Shown here: positions 35,355 through 43,643 of the stretch, piece by piece
Position numbering within the stretch: position 1 is the stretch's first letter
Layout: each line of letters starts with the position of its first letter
From: an uncultured Bacteroides sp.
GTDB lineage: Bacteria; Bacteroidota; Bacteroidia; Bacteroidales; Bacteroidaceae
Assembly (NCBI GenBank): GCA_947646015.1
Contig: CANSEY010000006.1
Location: 109,406-173,405 of the forward strand
DNA: 64,000 bases
Reading direction: 5' to 3'
Position numbers and translations under genes: made by a program
The notes under the pieces: generated by a model
Databases searched by the model: none
The model's input: the letters and a program-made list of their open reading frames with translations, nothing else
Told to the model about the DNA's origin: nothing

Positions 35355-37238
35355 ATGAAGAGAAAACCAATCGCAACCAGTATTTCTACAGCAATATTCT
35401 GTCTGTTTTTGACAGGATGTCAGGAAGTCAAATCACCGGAACCTGTTTTACCCATCCCGGAAGAGAAACAAGTCAATTGGCAAAAGATGGAAACTTATGC
35501 CTTTGTACATTTCGGTCTCAATACTTTTAATGACCGCGAATGGGGATATGGCGACTCTGATCCGAAAACTTTCAATCCTGCACGTCTGGATTGCGAACAA
35601 TGGGTGCAGACTTTTGTCAACTCCGGCATGAAAGGAGTGATTTTGACAGCCAAGCATCATGATGGCTTTTGTTTGTGGCCTACCCAGCTGACTGAATATT
35701 GTATTCGAAATACTCCTTACAAAGATGGTAAAGGAGACATCGTCCGTGAACTTTCCGATGCCTGCAAGAAGTATGGGATTAAGTTTGCTGTATACCTCTC
35801 TCCGTGGGACAGACATCAGGCTAATTACGGTACTCCGGAATATGTAGATTATTTCTATAAACAACTTCACGAGTTGCTGACTAATTATGGAGACGTATTC
35901 GAAATCTGGTTTGATGGAGCCAATGGAGGCGACGGTTGGTATGGAGGAGCGAAAGATGCACGTACCATTGATCGCAAAACATATTATGATTATCCGCGAG
36001 CTTACAAAATGATCGATGAACTGCAACCGCAAGCCGTGATATTCTCCGATGGAGGACCGGGTTGCCGTTGGGTAGGAAATGAGAGTGGATTTGCCGGAGC
36101 TACTAACTGGTCTTTCCTTCGGGCAGGCGAAGTATATCCGGGTTATCCCAAATATCGTGAACTACAGTATGGTCATGCGGACGGAAACCAATGGGTGGCT
36201 GCCGAATGTGATGTATCTATCCGTCCGGGATGGTTCTATCATCCGGAAGAAGACAATAGAGTGAAGACAGTCGATCAATTGACGGATTTGTATTACCGGA
36301 GTGTAGGTCATAATGGTACTTTATTATTGAATTTCCCGGTAGATCGCAATGGTTTGATTCATCCGACGGACTCTTTGAATGCAGTAACGTTCCATCAGCG
36401 GGTTCAGAAAGAATTGGCAGACAACTTATTGAGTAAAGCCAAAGTTTCAGCTTCCGATGAGCGTGGAGGTCAGTTCAATGTCCGTGCCTTGACAGATGGA
36501 CAGTATGACACCTATTGGGCTACCAATGACAGCGTCATGGCGGCTGATCTGACTTTTACTTTCGAACAGCCGACAAAGATGAACCGGGTTATGATTCAGG
36601 AGTATATACCTTTGGGACAGCGTGTTAAATCTTTTGTGGTCAAATATAAGAAAGGAGATCAGTGGTTGTCGGTCAAATGTAATGAAGAAACTACGACTGT
36701 AGGTTACAAACGTCTGTTGCGTTTTGAAACGATAGAGACGGAACAGCTGCGTATACGCTTTACAGATGCCCGTGCGTGCTTGTGTATCAATGAAGCAGGA
36801 GCTTATTATGCTCCCGACGCTACGGAAAGTTACACATCCGCCACTTCGGAGTTGAGGAGTTTTCCGTTTACTATCGTGGGCGTTGATGAGGAGGAAGTCA
36901 AGAAATGCAGCGATAAAGACGATCAGACTACTGCTTTTATCCCCGGGAAAGAAATCGTGATTGATCTCGGTGAAAGCTGTACCCTTCATTCATTCTACTA
37001 TTTGCCCGATCAGAGTGAGTACAGTAAAGGTTTGATTTCATCTTACGAATTGTCTGCCGGTTCGACTGAAGAAACGATGCAGGTTATTGCAAAAGGAGAA
37101 TTCTCGAATATCCGCAATAATCCGATTCTTCAGAGTGTATACTTTAGTCCTGTTGAAGCCCGTTTTCTTAAATTGAAAGCGACACGTATGGTGGACGAAA
37201 GTGATTCTTTAGGATTAGCCGAAGTGGGATGTCAATAA
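35355..37238 (+). CDS. GH29 alpha-L-fucosidase lipoprotein
   Basis: 627 residues. Lipobox FLTGC. The GH29 barrel runs from about residue 40 to 350: TYAFVHFGLNTFNDREWGYG, MKGVILTAKHHDGFCLWPTQ, FAVYLSPWDRHQANYGTPEY and VFEIWFDGANG with nucleophile D187. The C-terminal half carries two beta-sandwich modules, the first F5/8 type C-like (SASDERGGQFNVRALTDGQY to INEAGAYYAP). It should release alpha-linked fucose from host glycans. It is separated from the GH18 operon by 493 bp and a transposase scar, so co-regulation is plausible but not shown. Confidence 0.9.
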   Translation: MKRKPIATSISTAIFCLFLTGCQEVKSPEPVLPIPEEKQVNWQKMETYAFVHFGLNTFNDREWGYGDSDPKTFNPARLDCEQWVQTFVNSGMKGVILTAKHHDGFCLWPTQLTEYCIRNTPYKDGKGDIVRELSDACKKYGIKFAVYLSPWDRHQANYGTPEYVDYFYKQLHELLTNYGDVFEIWFDGANGGDGWYGGAKDARTIDRKTYYDYPRAYKMIDELQPQAVIFSDGGPGCRWVGNESGFAGATNWSFLRAGEVYPGYPKYRELQYGHADGNQWVAAECDVSIRPGWFYHPEEDNRVKTVDQLTDLYYRSVGHNGTLLLNFPVDRNGLIHPTDSLNAVTFHQRVQKELADNLLSKAKVSASDERGGQFNVRALTDGQYDTYWATNDSVMAADLTFTFEQPTKMNRVMIQEYIPLGQRVKSFVVKYKKGDQWLSVKCNEETTTVGYKRLLRFETIETEQLRIRFTDARACLCINEAGAYYAPDATESYTSATSELRSFPFTIVGVDEEEVKKCSDKDDQTTAFIPGKEIVIDLGESCTLHSFYYLPDQSEYSKGLISSYELSAGSTEETMQVIAKGEFSNIRNNPILQSVYFSPVEARFLKLKATRMVDESDSLGLAEVGCQ

Positions 37239-37264
37239 TCCACTCAGAGTTCAAGTCATAAACG

Positions 37265-37303
37265 AAAAGTGGGACGTATTGCTTTACGATACGTTCCACT
37301 TTT
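37265..37303. terminator. Bidirectional terminator between fucosidase and dps
   Basis: AAAAGTGGGACGTAT (37265-37279) pairs with ATACGTTCCACTTTT (37289-37303), 15 bp with one G-U and a 9-nt loop. Its A/T flanks give a U-tract in both directions, fitting the convergent genes on either side. Confidence 0.8.
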
Positions 37304-37335
37304 ACTCACTTTCACTTAAAACCTAAACCTTGTAT

Positions 37336-37812
37336 TTACTTGCTGTTATAAGCCGTCAACATCCAAACCATCTTTTCCTGTTCTTTCAGATAATCGCTCA
37401 TCATCGAAACGGTTACTTCATCTCCGGCTTGTGAAGCGATAGACAGAATCTTGCGTTCTTCACCGATCAGATAACTGATAGACTGTAGTATGTTATCCAG
37501 TGCCTGTTCTCCGTTGCTTACCTTATCCACTTCGTTAATATTGGCTACTTTCAGATAATCACTGAATTTGTTGGCAGGAGTACCGCCCAGCATCAGGATA
37601 CGTTCTGCGATTTCGTCCACTTTTTCGGCAGTGTCATCATACATCTTTTCGAATTGGCTGTGAAGTACGAAGAAGTCATGCCCTTTGATATTCCAGTGGA
37701 AACCGCGGAGGTTGGTGTAATATACTTGGAAGTCTGCCAGTAATTGTTGCAAAGATGCTACTACGTTGTTTGCTCCCGATTCGTTCAATTTGATAAATTC
37801 TAAAGTTTTCAT
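37336..37812 (-). CDS. dps: Dps ferritin-like DNA-protection protein
   Basis: 158 residues, usual Dps length. It oxidises and stores iron with hydrogen peroxide, protecting DNA during oxidative stress. Inter-subunit ferroxidase ligands are seen in NLRGFHWNIKGHDFFVLHSQ (H39 and H51) and FEKMYDDTAEKVDEIAERIL (acidic pair). It is divergent from oxyR and shares an overlapping promoter region with it, the classical arrangement for OxyR control. Confidence 0.95.
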   Translation of the reverse strand: MKTLEFIKLNESGANNVVASLQQLLADFQVYYTNLRGFHWNIKGHDFFVLHSQFEKMYDDTAEKVDEIAERILMLGGTPANKFSDYLKVANINEVDKVSNGEQALDNILQSISYLIGEERKILSIASQAGDEVTVSMMSDYLKEQEKMVWMLTAYNSK

Positions 37813-37862
37813 ATTCTATTTGTTTTTAATGATTTATATTCGTTTTCTTTTTTTCTGTACTG

Positions 37863-37894
37863 CAAAGATAAGGCGGAAAATGCTTGTTGTCAAA
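37863..37894 (-). promoter_or_regulatory. dps promoter
   Basis: On the minus strand, -33 TTTG (37894-37891) and -7 TATCTTTG (37870-37863) are separated by 20 bp. Its -33 end interleaves with that of the oxyR promoter, whose TTG is at 37884-37886. Confidence 0.75.
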
Positions 37895-37929
37895 CTGATA
37901 ATTTCTATCTTTGCATAGAAGAAATCTAT
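37884..37929 (+). promoter_or_regulatory. oxyR promoter with ATAG-N7-CTAT element at the start site
   Basis: TTG (37884-37886) and TATCTTTG (37906-37913) are 19 bp apart. Immediately after the -7 box, ATAG (37915-37918) and CTAT (37926-37929) with a 7-bp spacer match one half of the E. coli-type OxyR consensus. A degenerate second half (GATA ... CTAT) lies just upstream, one base out of register. Bound OxyR would sit over the oxyR start site, fitting autorepression. Confidence 0.6.
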
Positions 37930-37949
37930 AACTTAATCATATTTGATAG

Positions 37950-38876
37950 ATGACGATACAACAATTAGAATATATATTGGCGGTTGACCAGTTCCGTCAT
38001 TTTGCCAGAGCGGCGGAATATTGCCGCGTGACGCAGCCCACGCTGAGTGCTATGATCCAGAAACTGGAAGATGAGCTGGGAGTGAAGTTGTTTGACCGTA
38101 CGGTGCAGCCGGTCTGTCCCACAGCGATTGGAGAAAAGATCATTGATCAGGCACGTGTCATTCTGGCACAGACAGCGCAGGTGAAAGAAATAATCAGTGA
38201 AGAGAAACAGTCACTGGCAGGCGTGTTCCATTTGGGGGTATTGCCTACCATAGCACCTTATTTACTTCCCCGCTTCTTCCCCCAACTGATGGAAAAGTAT
38301 CCGGAACTGGATATACGTGTCACAGAAATGAAAACACAGAATATCCAGCAGGCATTGCATGCCGGAGATATTGATGCCGCAATTATAGCCAGCAAATTGG
38401 AAGACACTTTCCTGAAAGAAGAAACACTTTTCTATGAAACATTCTTCGGATATGTATCCTGCAAAGAACCTCTGTTCAAGCACGACGTGATACGCACTTC
38501 CGATATAACGGGCGAACGTCTCTGGCTATTGGACGAAGGGCATTGCTTCCGTGACCAGCTTGTACGTTTCTGCCAGATGGAAACGGTCAAAGTCAATCAG
38601 ATGGCCTACCATCTGGGAAGTATGGAAACCTTTATGCGTATGGTAGAAAGCGGAAAAGGAATCACCTTCATTCCCGAACTGGCTGTTTCGCAACTGAACG
38701 AAGAACAAAAGAAACTGGTACGTCCGTTTGCCATTCCCCGCCCTACACGGCAGATAGTGCTTGCGACCAGCAGGGATTTTATCCGTCATAGCCTGCTCAA
38801 TGTACTCAAAGAAGAGATACTGGCAGCAGTACCCAAAGAAATGCAATCCCTGCAATCCATTCAGTACTTGCTGTAA
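37950..38876 (+). CDS. oxyR: Peroxide-sensing LysR regulator OxyR
   Basis: 308 residues. N-terminal LysR helix-turn-helix (MTIQQLEYILAVDQFRHFAR, CRVTQPTLSAMIQKLEDELG). In the regulatory domain the redox pair is in GHCFRDQLVRFC, with C199 and C208 at exactly the E. coli positions, so the disulfide switch should work. It activates dps, catalase and peroxidase genes on peroxide exposure. Divergent from dps. Its 3' end lies 6 bp from the convergent EamA gene, with no terminator between them. Confidence 0.96.
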   Translation: MTIQQLEYILAVDQFRHFARAAEYCRVTQPTLSAMIQKLEDELGVKLFDRTVQPVCPTAIGEKIIDQARVILAQTAQVKEIISEEKQSLAGVFHLGVLPTIAPYLLPRFFPQLMEKYPELDIRVTEMKTQNIQQALHAGDIDAAIIASKLEDTFLKEETLFYETFFGYVSCKEPLFKHDVIRTSDITGERLWLLDEGHCFRDQLVRFCQMETVKVNQMAYHLGSMETFMRMVESGKGITFIPELAVSQLNEEQKKLVRPFAIPRPTRQIVLATSRDFIRHSLLNVLKEEILAAVPKEMQSLQSIQYLL

Positions 38877-38882
38877 TATTGC

Positions 38883-39815
38883 TTATTCCTGCGTACTGCT
38901 TCCGGCTGTATGGCGTTTCAACCATCGCCCTATTTCAGCTCCCTTAAAATAGATAATGAGGGAGCTGACTATGATAATCATTCCTGCAACGGTACTGAAT
39001 GTCGGATACTCTCCCGGGAGCATGATCCAGCTAAGTATGGCGCCCAATATCGGGTTGATCAGTCTGCACATATTGATATCACTCACTTTGGCTCCTTTAC
39101 TCTGTAAGGCGATAAACCAGAAACTGAAAGCAAAGACCGAGATAAATACCAGAATAGAAAGACTGATATAGAATCCGGCAGGCTTTCCGATAAATGAATG
39201 ATACCCTTCCGTACCTAATCCTACCATATAGATGAGCAGTCCGCCGAAGAACATCTGCACGGCATTCAGGAAAATAGGGTTTATCTTGCCTTTATCTTCT
39301 GATACCGAAATCGCGGAATATCCCTGAAAGATGATACTGAGCAGCAAAAGTACAATTCCCGTGATCCCTTTCCAGTCCAGCGGAGCGCCATTGCTACCCA
39401 TGCCTACGATAAGCAGCAAACCGATGAGGCTGACAATAAGGCTGATAATCTTGTGCACATTCAGCCGGTCATTGCTGGCCAGCAGATGGGCTAGCAGTAC
39501 ATTGATCAGAGGTGTCATTCCCATAATGATAGAAGAGATAGCCCCGCTGACGAAATCGACTCCGAAATAGAAAGCGGTGTACCCCATAAACATATTGATC
39601 AGGATCAAATTCAGAAACAGTTTGCTGTGTTGGCGTATTTCTTTCCACATCCCCTTATGCCAGGTATAAGCAAAAAGAATGATGCCTACAGTGGTAAAGC
39701 GGATTCCTGCAAAGTTCATCGGCGAAAAGTCGTAACTCAGTTCCTGCTTGATAAACGGATTGACGATAGCCCATAATACAGAGGCCAATATAGCATAAAA
39801 AAGTCCTTTTTTCAT
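38883..39815 (-). CDS. EamA/DMT-family transporter (10 TM)
   Basis: 310 residues with ten hydrophobic segments in two EamA repeats, from MKKGLFYAILASVLWAIVNP to VAGMIIIVSSLIIYF. Typical DMT features: NPFIKQ after TM1, YTAFYFGVDFVSGAISSIIM (TM4, Pro/Gly-rich) and the second-half counterpart AFSFWFIALQSKGAKVSDIN. Inner-membrane drug/metabolite exporter-like protein; the substrate is unknown. A -7 box facing it lies at 39849-39856. Confidence 0.88.
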   Translation of the reverse strand: MKKGLFYAILASVLWAIVNPFIKQELSYDFSPMNFAGIRFTTVGIILFAYTWHKGMWKEIRQHSKLFLNLILINMFMGYTAFYFGVDFVSGAISSIIMGMTPLINVLLAHLLASNDRLNVHKIISLIVSLIGLLLIVGMGSNGAPLDWKGITGIVLLLLSIIFQGYSAISVSEDKGKINPIFLNAVQMFFGGLLIYMVGLGTEGYHSFIGKPAGFYISLSILVFISVFAFSFWFIALQSKGAKVSDINMCRLINPILGAILSWIMLPGEYPTFSTVAGMIIIVSSLIIYFKGAEIGRWLKRHTAGSSTQE

Positions 39816-39848
39816 TTTATGGTTTGGTGGTTTTATTCAAAAATGCTG

Positions 39849-39856
39849 CAAAGATA
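39849..39856 (-). promoter_or_regulatory. -7 box of the EamA transporter gene
   Basis: CAAAGATA on the plus strand is TATCTTTG on the minus strand, 33 bp before the start codon. No clear -33 box. It is back to back with the aqpZ promoter. Confidence 0.55.
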
Positions 39857-39877
39857 GTAATAATTAGGCACATACAT

Positions 39878-39908
39878 TTTGAATCTAGGTATTAATTCCT
39901 TATATTTG
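39878..39908 (+). promoter_or_regulatory. aqpZ promoter
   Basis: TTTG (39878-39881) and TATATTTG (39901-39908) with a 19-bp spacer, 28 bp before the ATG. Confidence 0.8.
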
Positions 39909-39936
39909 GAGAATCAACCATTTTTTATTTAGTAAT

Positions 39937-40626
39937 ATGAAAAAATACATTGCAGAAATGATCGGGACGATGGTGCTTGTCCTGATGGGATGTGGAAGTG
40001 CTGTTTTTGCCGGCAGTATGGCTGGTACTGTAGGAGCCGGCGTGGGAACGGTCGGCGTTGCTTTGGCATTTGGACTTTCAGTAGTGGCGATGGCGTATGC
40101 TATCGGAGGTATTTCGGGATGTCACATCAATCCTGCTATTACGCTAGGAGTATTCCTCTCGGGTCGTATGAATGGAAAAGATGCGGGTATGTATATGCTT
40201 TTCCAGGTTATAGGAGCGATTATCGGTTCGGCTATTCTTTATGCCCTGGTGACCACCGGCGGGTACGACGGGCCGACGGCTACTGGTTCCAACGGCTTCG
40301 GTGACGGTGAGATGCTACAGGCATTCATCGCAGAAGTGGTCTTTACTTTCATTTTTGTATTGGTGGTGCTGGGGTCTACCGATCCGAAGAAAGGGGCGGG
40401 AGCTTTCGCAGGCCTTGCCATCGGTCTTTCTTTGGTATTGGTGCATATCGTATGTATCCCTATTACAGGTACTTCCGTCAATCCGGCACGTAGCATCGGT
40501 CCGGCATTGTTCCAGGGTGGAGAAGCGTTGTCGCAGTTATGGCTGTTTATTGTGGCGCCGTTTGTAGGAGCGGCTGTCAGTGCGCTCGTCTGGAATTATT
40601 TCGGTGACAAGAATGAAAAGAAATAA
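39937..40626 (+). CDS. aqpZ: Aquaporin Z-type water channel
   Basis: 229 residues with six membrane helices and both NPA boxes: NPA at 65-67 in SGCHINPAITLGV and NPAR at 182-185 in GTSVNPARSIGPA. The aromatic/arginine filter expected of a water-specific channel can be read as F45, H170, T179 and R185, matching E. coli AqpZ rather than the glycerol facilitator GlpF. Inner membrane; balances osmotic water flow. Monocistronic, with its own promoter and terminator. Confidence 0.93.
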   Translation: MKKYIAEMIGTMVLVLMGCGSAVFAGSMAGTVGAGVGTVGVALAFGLSVVAMAYAIGGISGCHINPAITLGVFLSGRMNGKDAGMYMLFQVIGAIIGSAILYALVTTGGYDGPTATGSNGFGDGEMLQAFIAEVVFTFIFVLVVLGSTDPKKGAGAFAGLAIGLSLVLVHIVCIPITGTSVNPARSIGPALFQGGEALSQLWLFIVAPFVGAAVSALVWNYFGDKNEKK

Positions 40627-40663
40627 TAAGAAGAAATAAACGGATCACTTTATGATAAAATTA

Positions 40664-40696
40664 AGGGCGAGAGTTTCACAACTGTCGCCCTCTTTT
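40664..40696. terminator. Terminator between aqpZ and nigD
   Basis: AGGGCGA (40664-40670) pairs with TCGCCCT (40685-40691), with an inner AGTT/AACT stem, then CTTTT. It serves aqpZ and probably the convergent nigD-like gene. Confidence 0.75.
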
Positions 40697-40744
40697 GCGT
40701 AATTATATATTATAATAAAAAGAGTGTTTCTATAATTACTAGAT

Positions 40745-41467
40745 TTAATTAGATGAGGGGAATTTCACTTCATAGAATTTTTCCCCGTTATATAAGGTCT
40801 TGACACGTATTCTGAGTCCTTTCTTGCCTTTCATCTGATCTTGAATCTTATCCAATTTGAAAGATATATACCCTTCGCCCAGACGGTCGGCGGTGTCGCC
40901 TTCGTCGTTATGTCGGAATTCCAGATCGATATACTCATCGTTGACATCATCGGCAGCAGGTTCAGCTTCCTTGTTGTTGATGACCAGATTCAGGAAATGT
41001 TTCTTGTCCTCGCTATGCGTGCCGTAATATTGGAATTCGATTGTCAGATATTTCTTGTCTTGGGTAATCCACATATAAGTAGAATTGATTTTATCGTCTC
41101 CGATCTTCTCTTCCGTATTTTCTCCTTCCCCCATAGTCACGATTTCTTTGGTCAGGATCTCTTTTATTTCTCTTACCTGAATATTATAGTCATATCCCTT
41201 CACCGGTTCTTCCAGCTCTTTGAATATCACAAAGGCGCGTTGCCCGTCTTTATTCTTGTCACTGATCCATCCGTTTCCATTGCTCGGGAACATTGTTTTT
41301 CCATCATCCAGAGTGAAATAGAAATCCTTGCTATCCGGGCTGATCAGATTGATGGTGCTGATGACCAGTGAATCGGATGAGGAGTCATCATCATCCAGAC
41401 ACGACTGAAGTATCGGCATTGTGGTCATAACAGCAATAAAAAATGCAATGAATTTAAATTTCTTCAT
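40745..41467 (-). CDS. nigD1: NigD-like lipoprotein
   Basis: 240 residues. The lipobox ILQSC is followed by LDDDDSSSD, a strong acidic export signal for surface or vesicle lipoproteins. The body is beta-rich with no catalytic motif ([60 protein letters not shown]), fitting the NigD/NigD-like family. It is divergent from the ECF sigma and the dual-membrane anti-sigma. From memory, this corresponds to NigD1 in published work on outer-membrane vesicle control in B. thetaiotaomicron, where it belongs to the Das1 regulon. Confidence 0.8.
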   Translation of the reverse strand: MKKFKFIAFFIAVMTTMPILQSCLDDDDSSSDSLVISTINLISPDSKDFYFTLDDGKTMFPSNGNGWISDKNKDGQRAFVIFKELEEPVKGYDYNIQVREIKEILTKEIVTMGEGENTEEKIGDDKINSTYMWITQDKKYLTIEFQYYGTHSEDKKHFLNLVINNKEAEPAADDVNDEYIDLEFRHNDEGDTADRLGEGYISFKLDKIQDQMKGKKGLRIRVKTLYNGEKFYEVKFPSSN

Positions 41468-41582
41468 ATACTATAAAAATGTTTTTTAATGAGTACTATT
41501 TACTTGCTTTGTACTCTGAAAATGCAAAGGGGGAGAAAATATTGCATTTGGATCTGTTAAAGAAACAAAAGTTGCAAAAGAG

Positions 41583-41613
41583 TTGTTCTCTCTGTGCAGT
41601 ATTTCTATCTTTG
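41583..41613 (+). promoter_or_regulatory. Promoter of the ECF sigma/Dma operon
   Basis: TTG (41583-41585) and TATCTTTG (41606-41613), 20-bp spacer, 33 bp before the ATG at 41647. On the opposite strand, facing nigD, TGCAAC (41576-41571) resembles the -35 of ECF-dependent promoters; this second element is speculative. Confidence 0.65.
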
Positions 41614-41646
41614 CTGCATTTATAAGGTAAACACGTGTATAAGCAA

Positions 41647-42195
41647 ATGGAAGAATTTGAGTTGTCGGAACAATGCAGGCTGGGAAATAATCGAGCCCGC
41701 AAAGAATTGTATGAGCATTATGGAGGGCGTTTGCTAGGCGTCTGTCTGCGCTATACCGGCGACCGTGATACAGCTCAGGATCTGCTTCACGATGGTTTTA
41801 TAAAGATATTCAGTTCTTTCGACAAGTTCACCTGGCGGGGTGAAGGCTCACTGCGGGCCTGGATGGAACGGGTGATGGTCAATACCGCTTTACAGTATCT
41901 TCGCAAGAGTGATGTAATCAGTCAGTCTACGCCTTTGGAAGAAGTACCCGAAGATTACGAGGAACCCGACGCTTCGGCTGTAGAGATGATTCCGCAAGCG
42001 GTATTGATGCGATTTATCGAAGAGCTGCCGGCGGGATACCGTACCGTGTTCAACCTTTACACCTTCGAGGAAAAATCGCATAAGGAAATAGCACAGTTGT
42101 TAGGTATTAATGAGAAGTCATCGGCTTCGCAATTATTTCGGGCGAAGAGCGTGTTGGCTAAGAGAGTAAAAGAATGGATAATGAATAACGGATAG
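41647..42195 (+). CDS. das1: ECF sigma factor (Das1-type, ECF21-like)
   Basis: 182 residues from the ATG at 41647 (a GTG at 41635 extends the frame by four codons). Region 2 reads GGRLLGVCLRYTGDRDTAQD, LLHDGFIKIFSSFDKFTWRG; region 4 reads LPAGYRTVFNLYTFEEKSHK, EIAQLLGINEKSSASQLFRA. The compact linker and region 4 fit the ECF21 group that works with single-TM partners. The partner anti-sigma starts 9 bp downstream. By recalled literature, the Das1 sigma factor controls vesicle production together with Dma1. Confidence 0.85.
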   Translation: MEEFELSEQCRLGNNRARKELYEHYGGRLLGVCLRYTGDRDTAQDLLHDGFIKIFSSFDKFTWRGEGSLRAWMERVMVNTALQYLRKSDVISQSTPLEEVPEDYEEPDASAVEMIPQAVLMRFIEELPAGYRTVFNLYTFEEKSHKEIAQLLGINEKSSASQLFRAKSVLAKRVKEWIMNNG

Positions 42196-42203
42196 GTAGA
42201 GAT

Positions 42204-43463
42204 ATGGAAGAGAAAGAATTATGGATGAATAAGTTGAAGGAGAAGCTCGGGAATTACTCGGAGCCGCTTCCTGCTTCCGGTTGGGAACAACTGGAAAAAG
42301 AACTTATGCCTCCTGTGGAGAGGAAGATATATCCTTATCGTAAATGGACGGTAGCCGCTGCGGCTGTCATTTTATTGGCTTTGGTGTCATCGGTCAGCCT
42401 GTATTTCCTCGGGACTCCTGCTGCTGATGAAATTCGTCATGCCAAGACTCCGGCGTTAGCCTCTGTACCGGATGTTTTGCCGGATGCGCAGCAACCGGAT
42501 ATGACAGGAACAACGGTAGAACCGGTAGTGCGTCCGGTAGTGAAGAACCGTATCGCGAAAGCAGAACGGAACATTCCCCAGCTGACGGCAAATATCGACG
42601 AACCGGTGAAGAAAGAAGAGCAGCAACCTTCGGAACTGAACGCTCAGACCGGCGACCGGAAAGAAAAAGAAGAAGTGGAACCGGTGGAAGAAACGAAGGC
42701 CGCCCAGCATAAGCCCGCAGATACGGAACAACCGAGAAATAAGCCGCGCCGCCCTTCCAGCAGAGACAAACTGCATATTCCGGCAGAAAAGGCATCTTCG
42801 CAGAAAGGCACATGGTCGATGGGACTTTCGGTAGGTAACTCCGGTGGTGCTTCTACAGAGTTGGGATCGGGCATTCCTTCTTATATGTCCCGTGTGAGCA
42901 TGGTATCGGTATCAAACGGTCTGCTGAGCATACCCAATGATCAGCAATTGGTCTTTGAAGATGGAGTACCTTATTTGCGTCAGGCCAATCAGGTGGTCGA
43001 TATGGAGCACCATCAGCCTATTTCCTTCGGATTATCTGTCCGCAAAAGTCTGGCGAAAGGTTTCTCTGTCGAAACAGGATTGACTTACACCTTGCTTTCT
43101 TCGGATGCAAAGTTTGCGGACAGCGACCAGAAGACCGAGCAGAAACTGCATTATCTGGGTATCCCGTTAAAAGCGAACTGGAACTTCCTTGATAAGAAAC
43201 TGTTTACTCTTTATGTATCTGGTGGAGGTATGATTGAGAAATGTGTTTATGGTAAGCTGGGCACAGAGAAGGAAACTGTGAAACCTTTGCAATTCTCCGT
43301 CTCCGGTGCAGTCGGCGCACAGTTTAATGCTACCAAACGGGTAGGTATATACGTAGAACCCGGTGTTGCTTATTTCTTTGATGACGGTTCCGATGTACAG
43401 ACCATCCGTAAGGAAAATCCGTTCAACTTCAATATTCAGGCGGGTATCCGACTTACTTATTAG
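42204..43463 (+). CDS. dma1: Dual-membrane-spanning anti-sigma factor (Dma1-type) with outer-membrane beta-barrel
   Basis: 419 residues. The cytoplasmic N-terminus (1-46, MEEKELWMNKLKEKLGNYSE) should bind the sigma factor. One inner-membrane helix follows (WTVAAAAVILLALVSSVSLYF, about 48-68). About 130 residues rich in Pro, Glu and Lys (70-195, e.g. KEKEEVEPVEETKAAQHKPA) look disordered and long enough to cross the periplasm. The C-terminal 220 residues form an outer-membrane beta-barrel domain (ISFGLSVRKSLAKGFSVETG, KLHYLGIPLKANWNF, VGIYVEPGVAYFF) ending in the aromatic FNIQAGIRLTY. There is no signal peptide. This is the architecture described for Dma proteins, which control vesiculation through Das1. 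Confidence 0.82.
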   Translation: MEEKELWMNKLKEKLGNYSEPLPASGWEQLEKELMPPVERKIYPYRKWTVAAAAVILLALVSSVSLYFLGTPAADEIRHAKTPALASVPDVLPDAQQPDMTGTTVEPVVRPVVKNRIAKAERNIPQLTANIDEPVKKEEQQPSELNAQTGDRKEKEEVEPVEETKAAQHKPADTEQPRNKPRRPSSRDKLHIPAEKASSQKGTWSMGLSVGNSGGASTELGSGIPSYMSRVSMVSVSNGLLSIPNDQQLVFEDGVPYLRQANQVVDMEHHQPISFGLSVRKSLAKGFSVETGLTYTLLSSDAKFADSDQKTEQKLHYLGIPLKANWNFLDKKLFTLYVSGGGMIEKCVYGKLGTEKETVKPLQFSVSGAVGAQFNATKRVGIYVEPGVAYFFDDGSDVQTIRKENPFNFNIQAGIRLTY

Positions 43464-43485
43464 TCAATATAGTTGAGCTATATAT

Positions 43486-43538
43486 TTTAAAAGCGATATT
43501 TTACCAATAACGGTTAAAATATCGCTTTTAAAGTTTTA
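43486..43538 (+). terminator. Strong terminator after the Das1/Dma1 operon
   Basis: Perfect 18-bp arms 43486-43503 and 43515-43532 (TTTAAAAGCGATATTTTA and its complement) around an 11-nt loop, followed by GTTTTA. A smaller ATATAG/CTATAT hairpin precedes it. Confidence 0.8.
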
Positions 43539-43618
43539 TATGCAGAAACTTTGCTGAAAAATCGGAAATCTGAGAAAATATTAATATCATTGTCACCTGT
43601 TTCTGACCGATGGTAACA

Positions 43619-43626
43619 TACCTTTG
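43619..43626 (+). promoter_or_regulatory. -7 box of the ECF sigma of the GDPD locus
   Basis: TACCTTTG, 17 bp before the ATG at 43644. The -33 position carries only CTGT, so it may be a weak promoter. Confidence 0.55.
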
Positions 43627-43643
43627 TTGCAAAATTCTAAGCT

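Noticed and set aside
42204-43463. Reading the Dma-type protein as an ordinary porin
   Set aside because: It has no signal peptide and has a cytoplasmic head plus an internal membrane helix, unlike exported porins.
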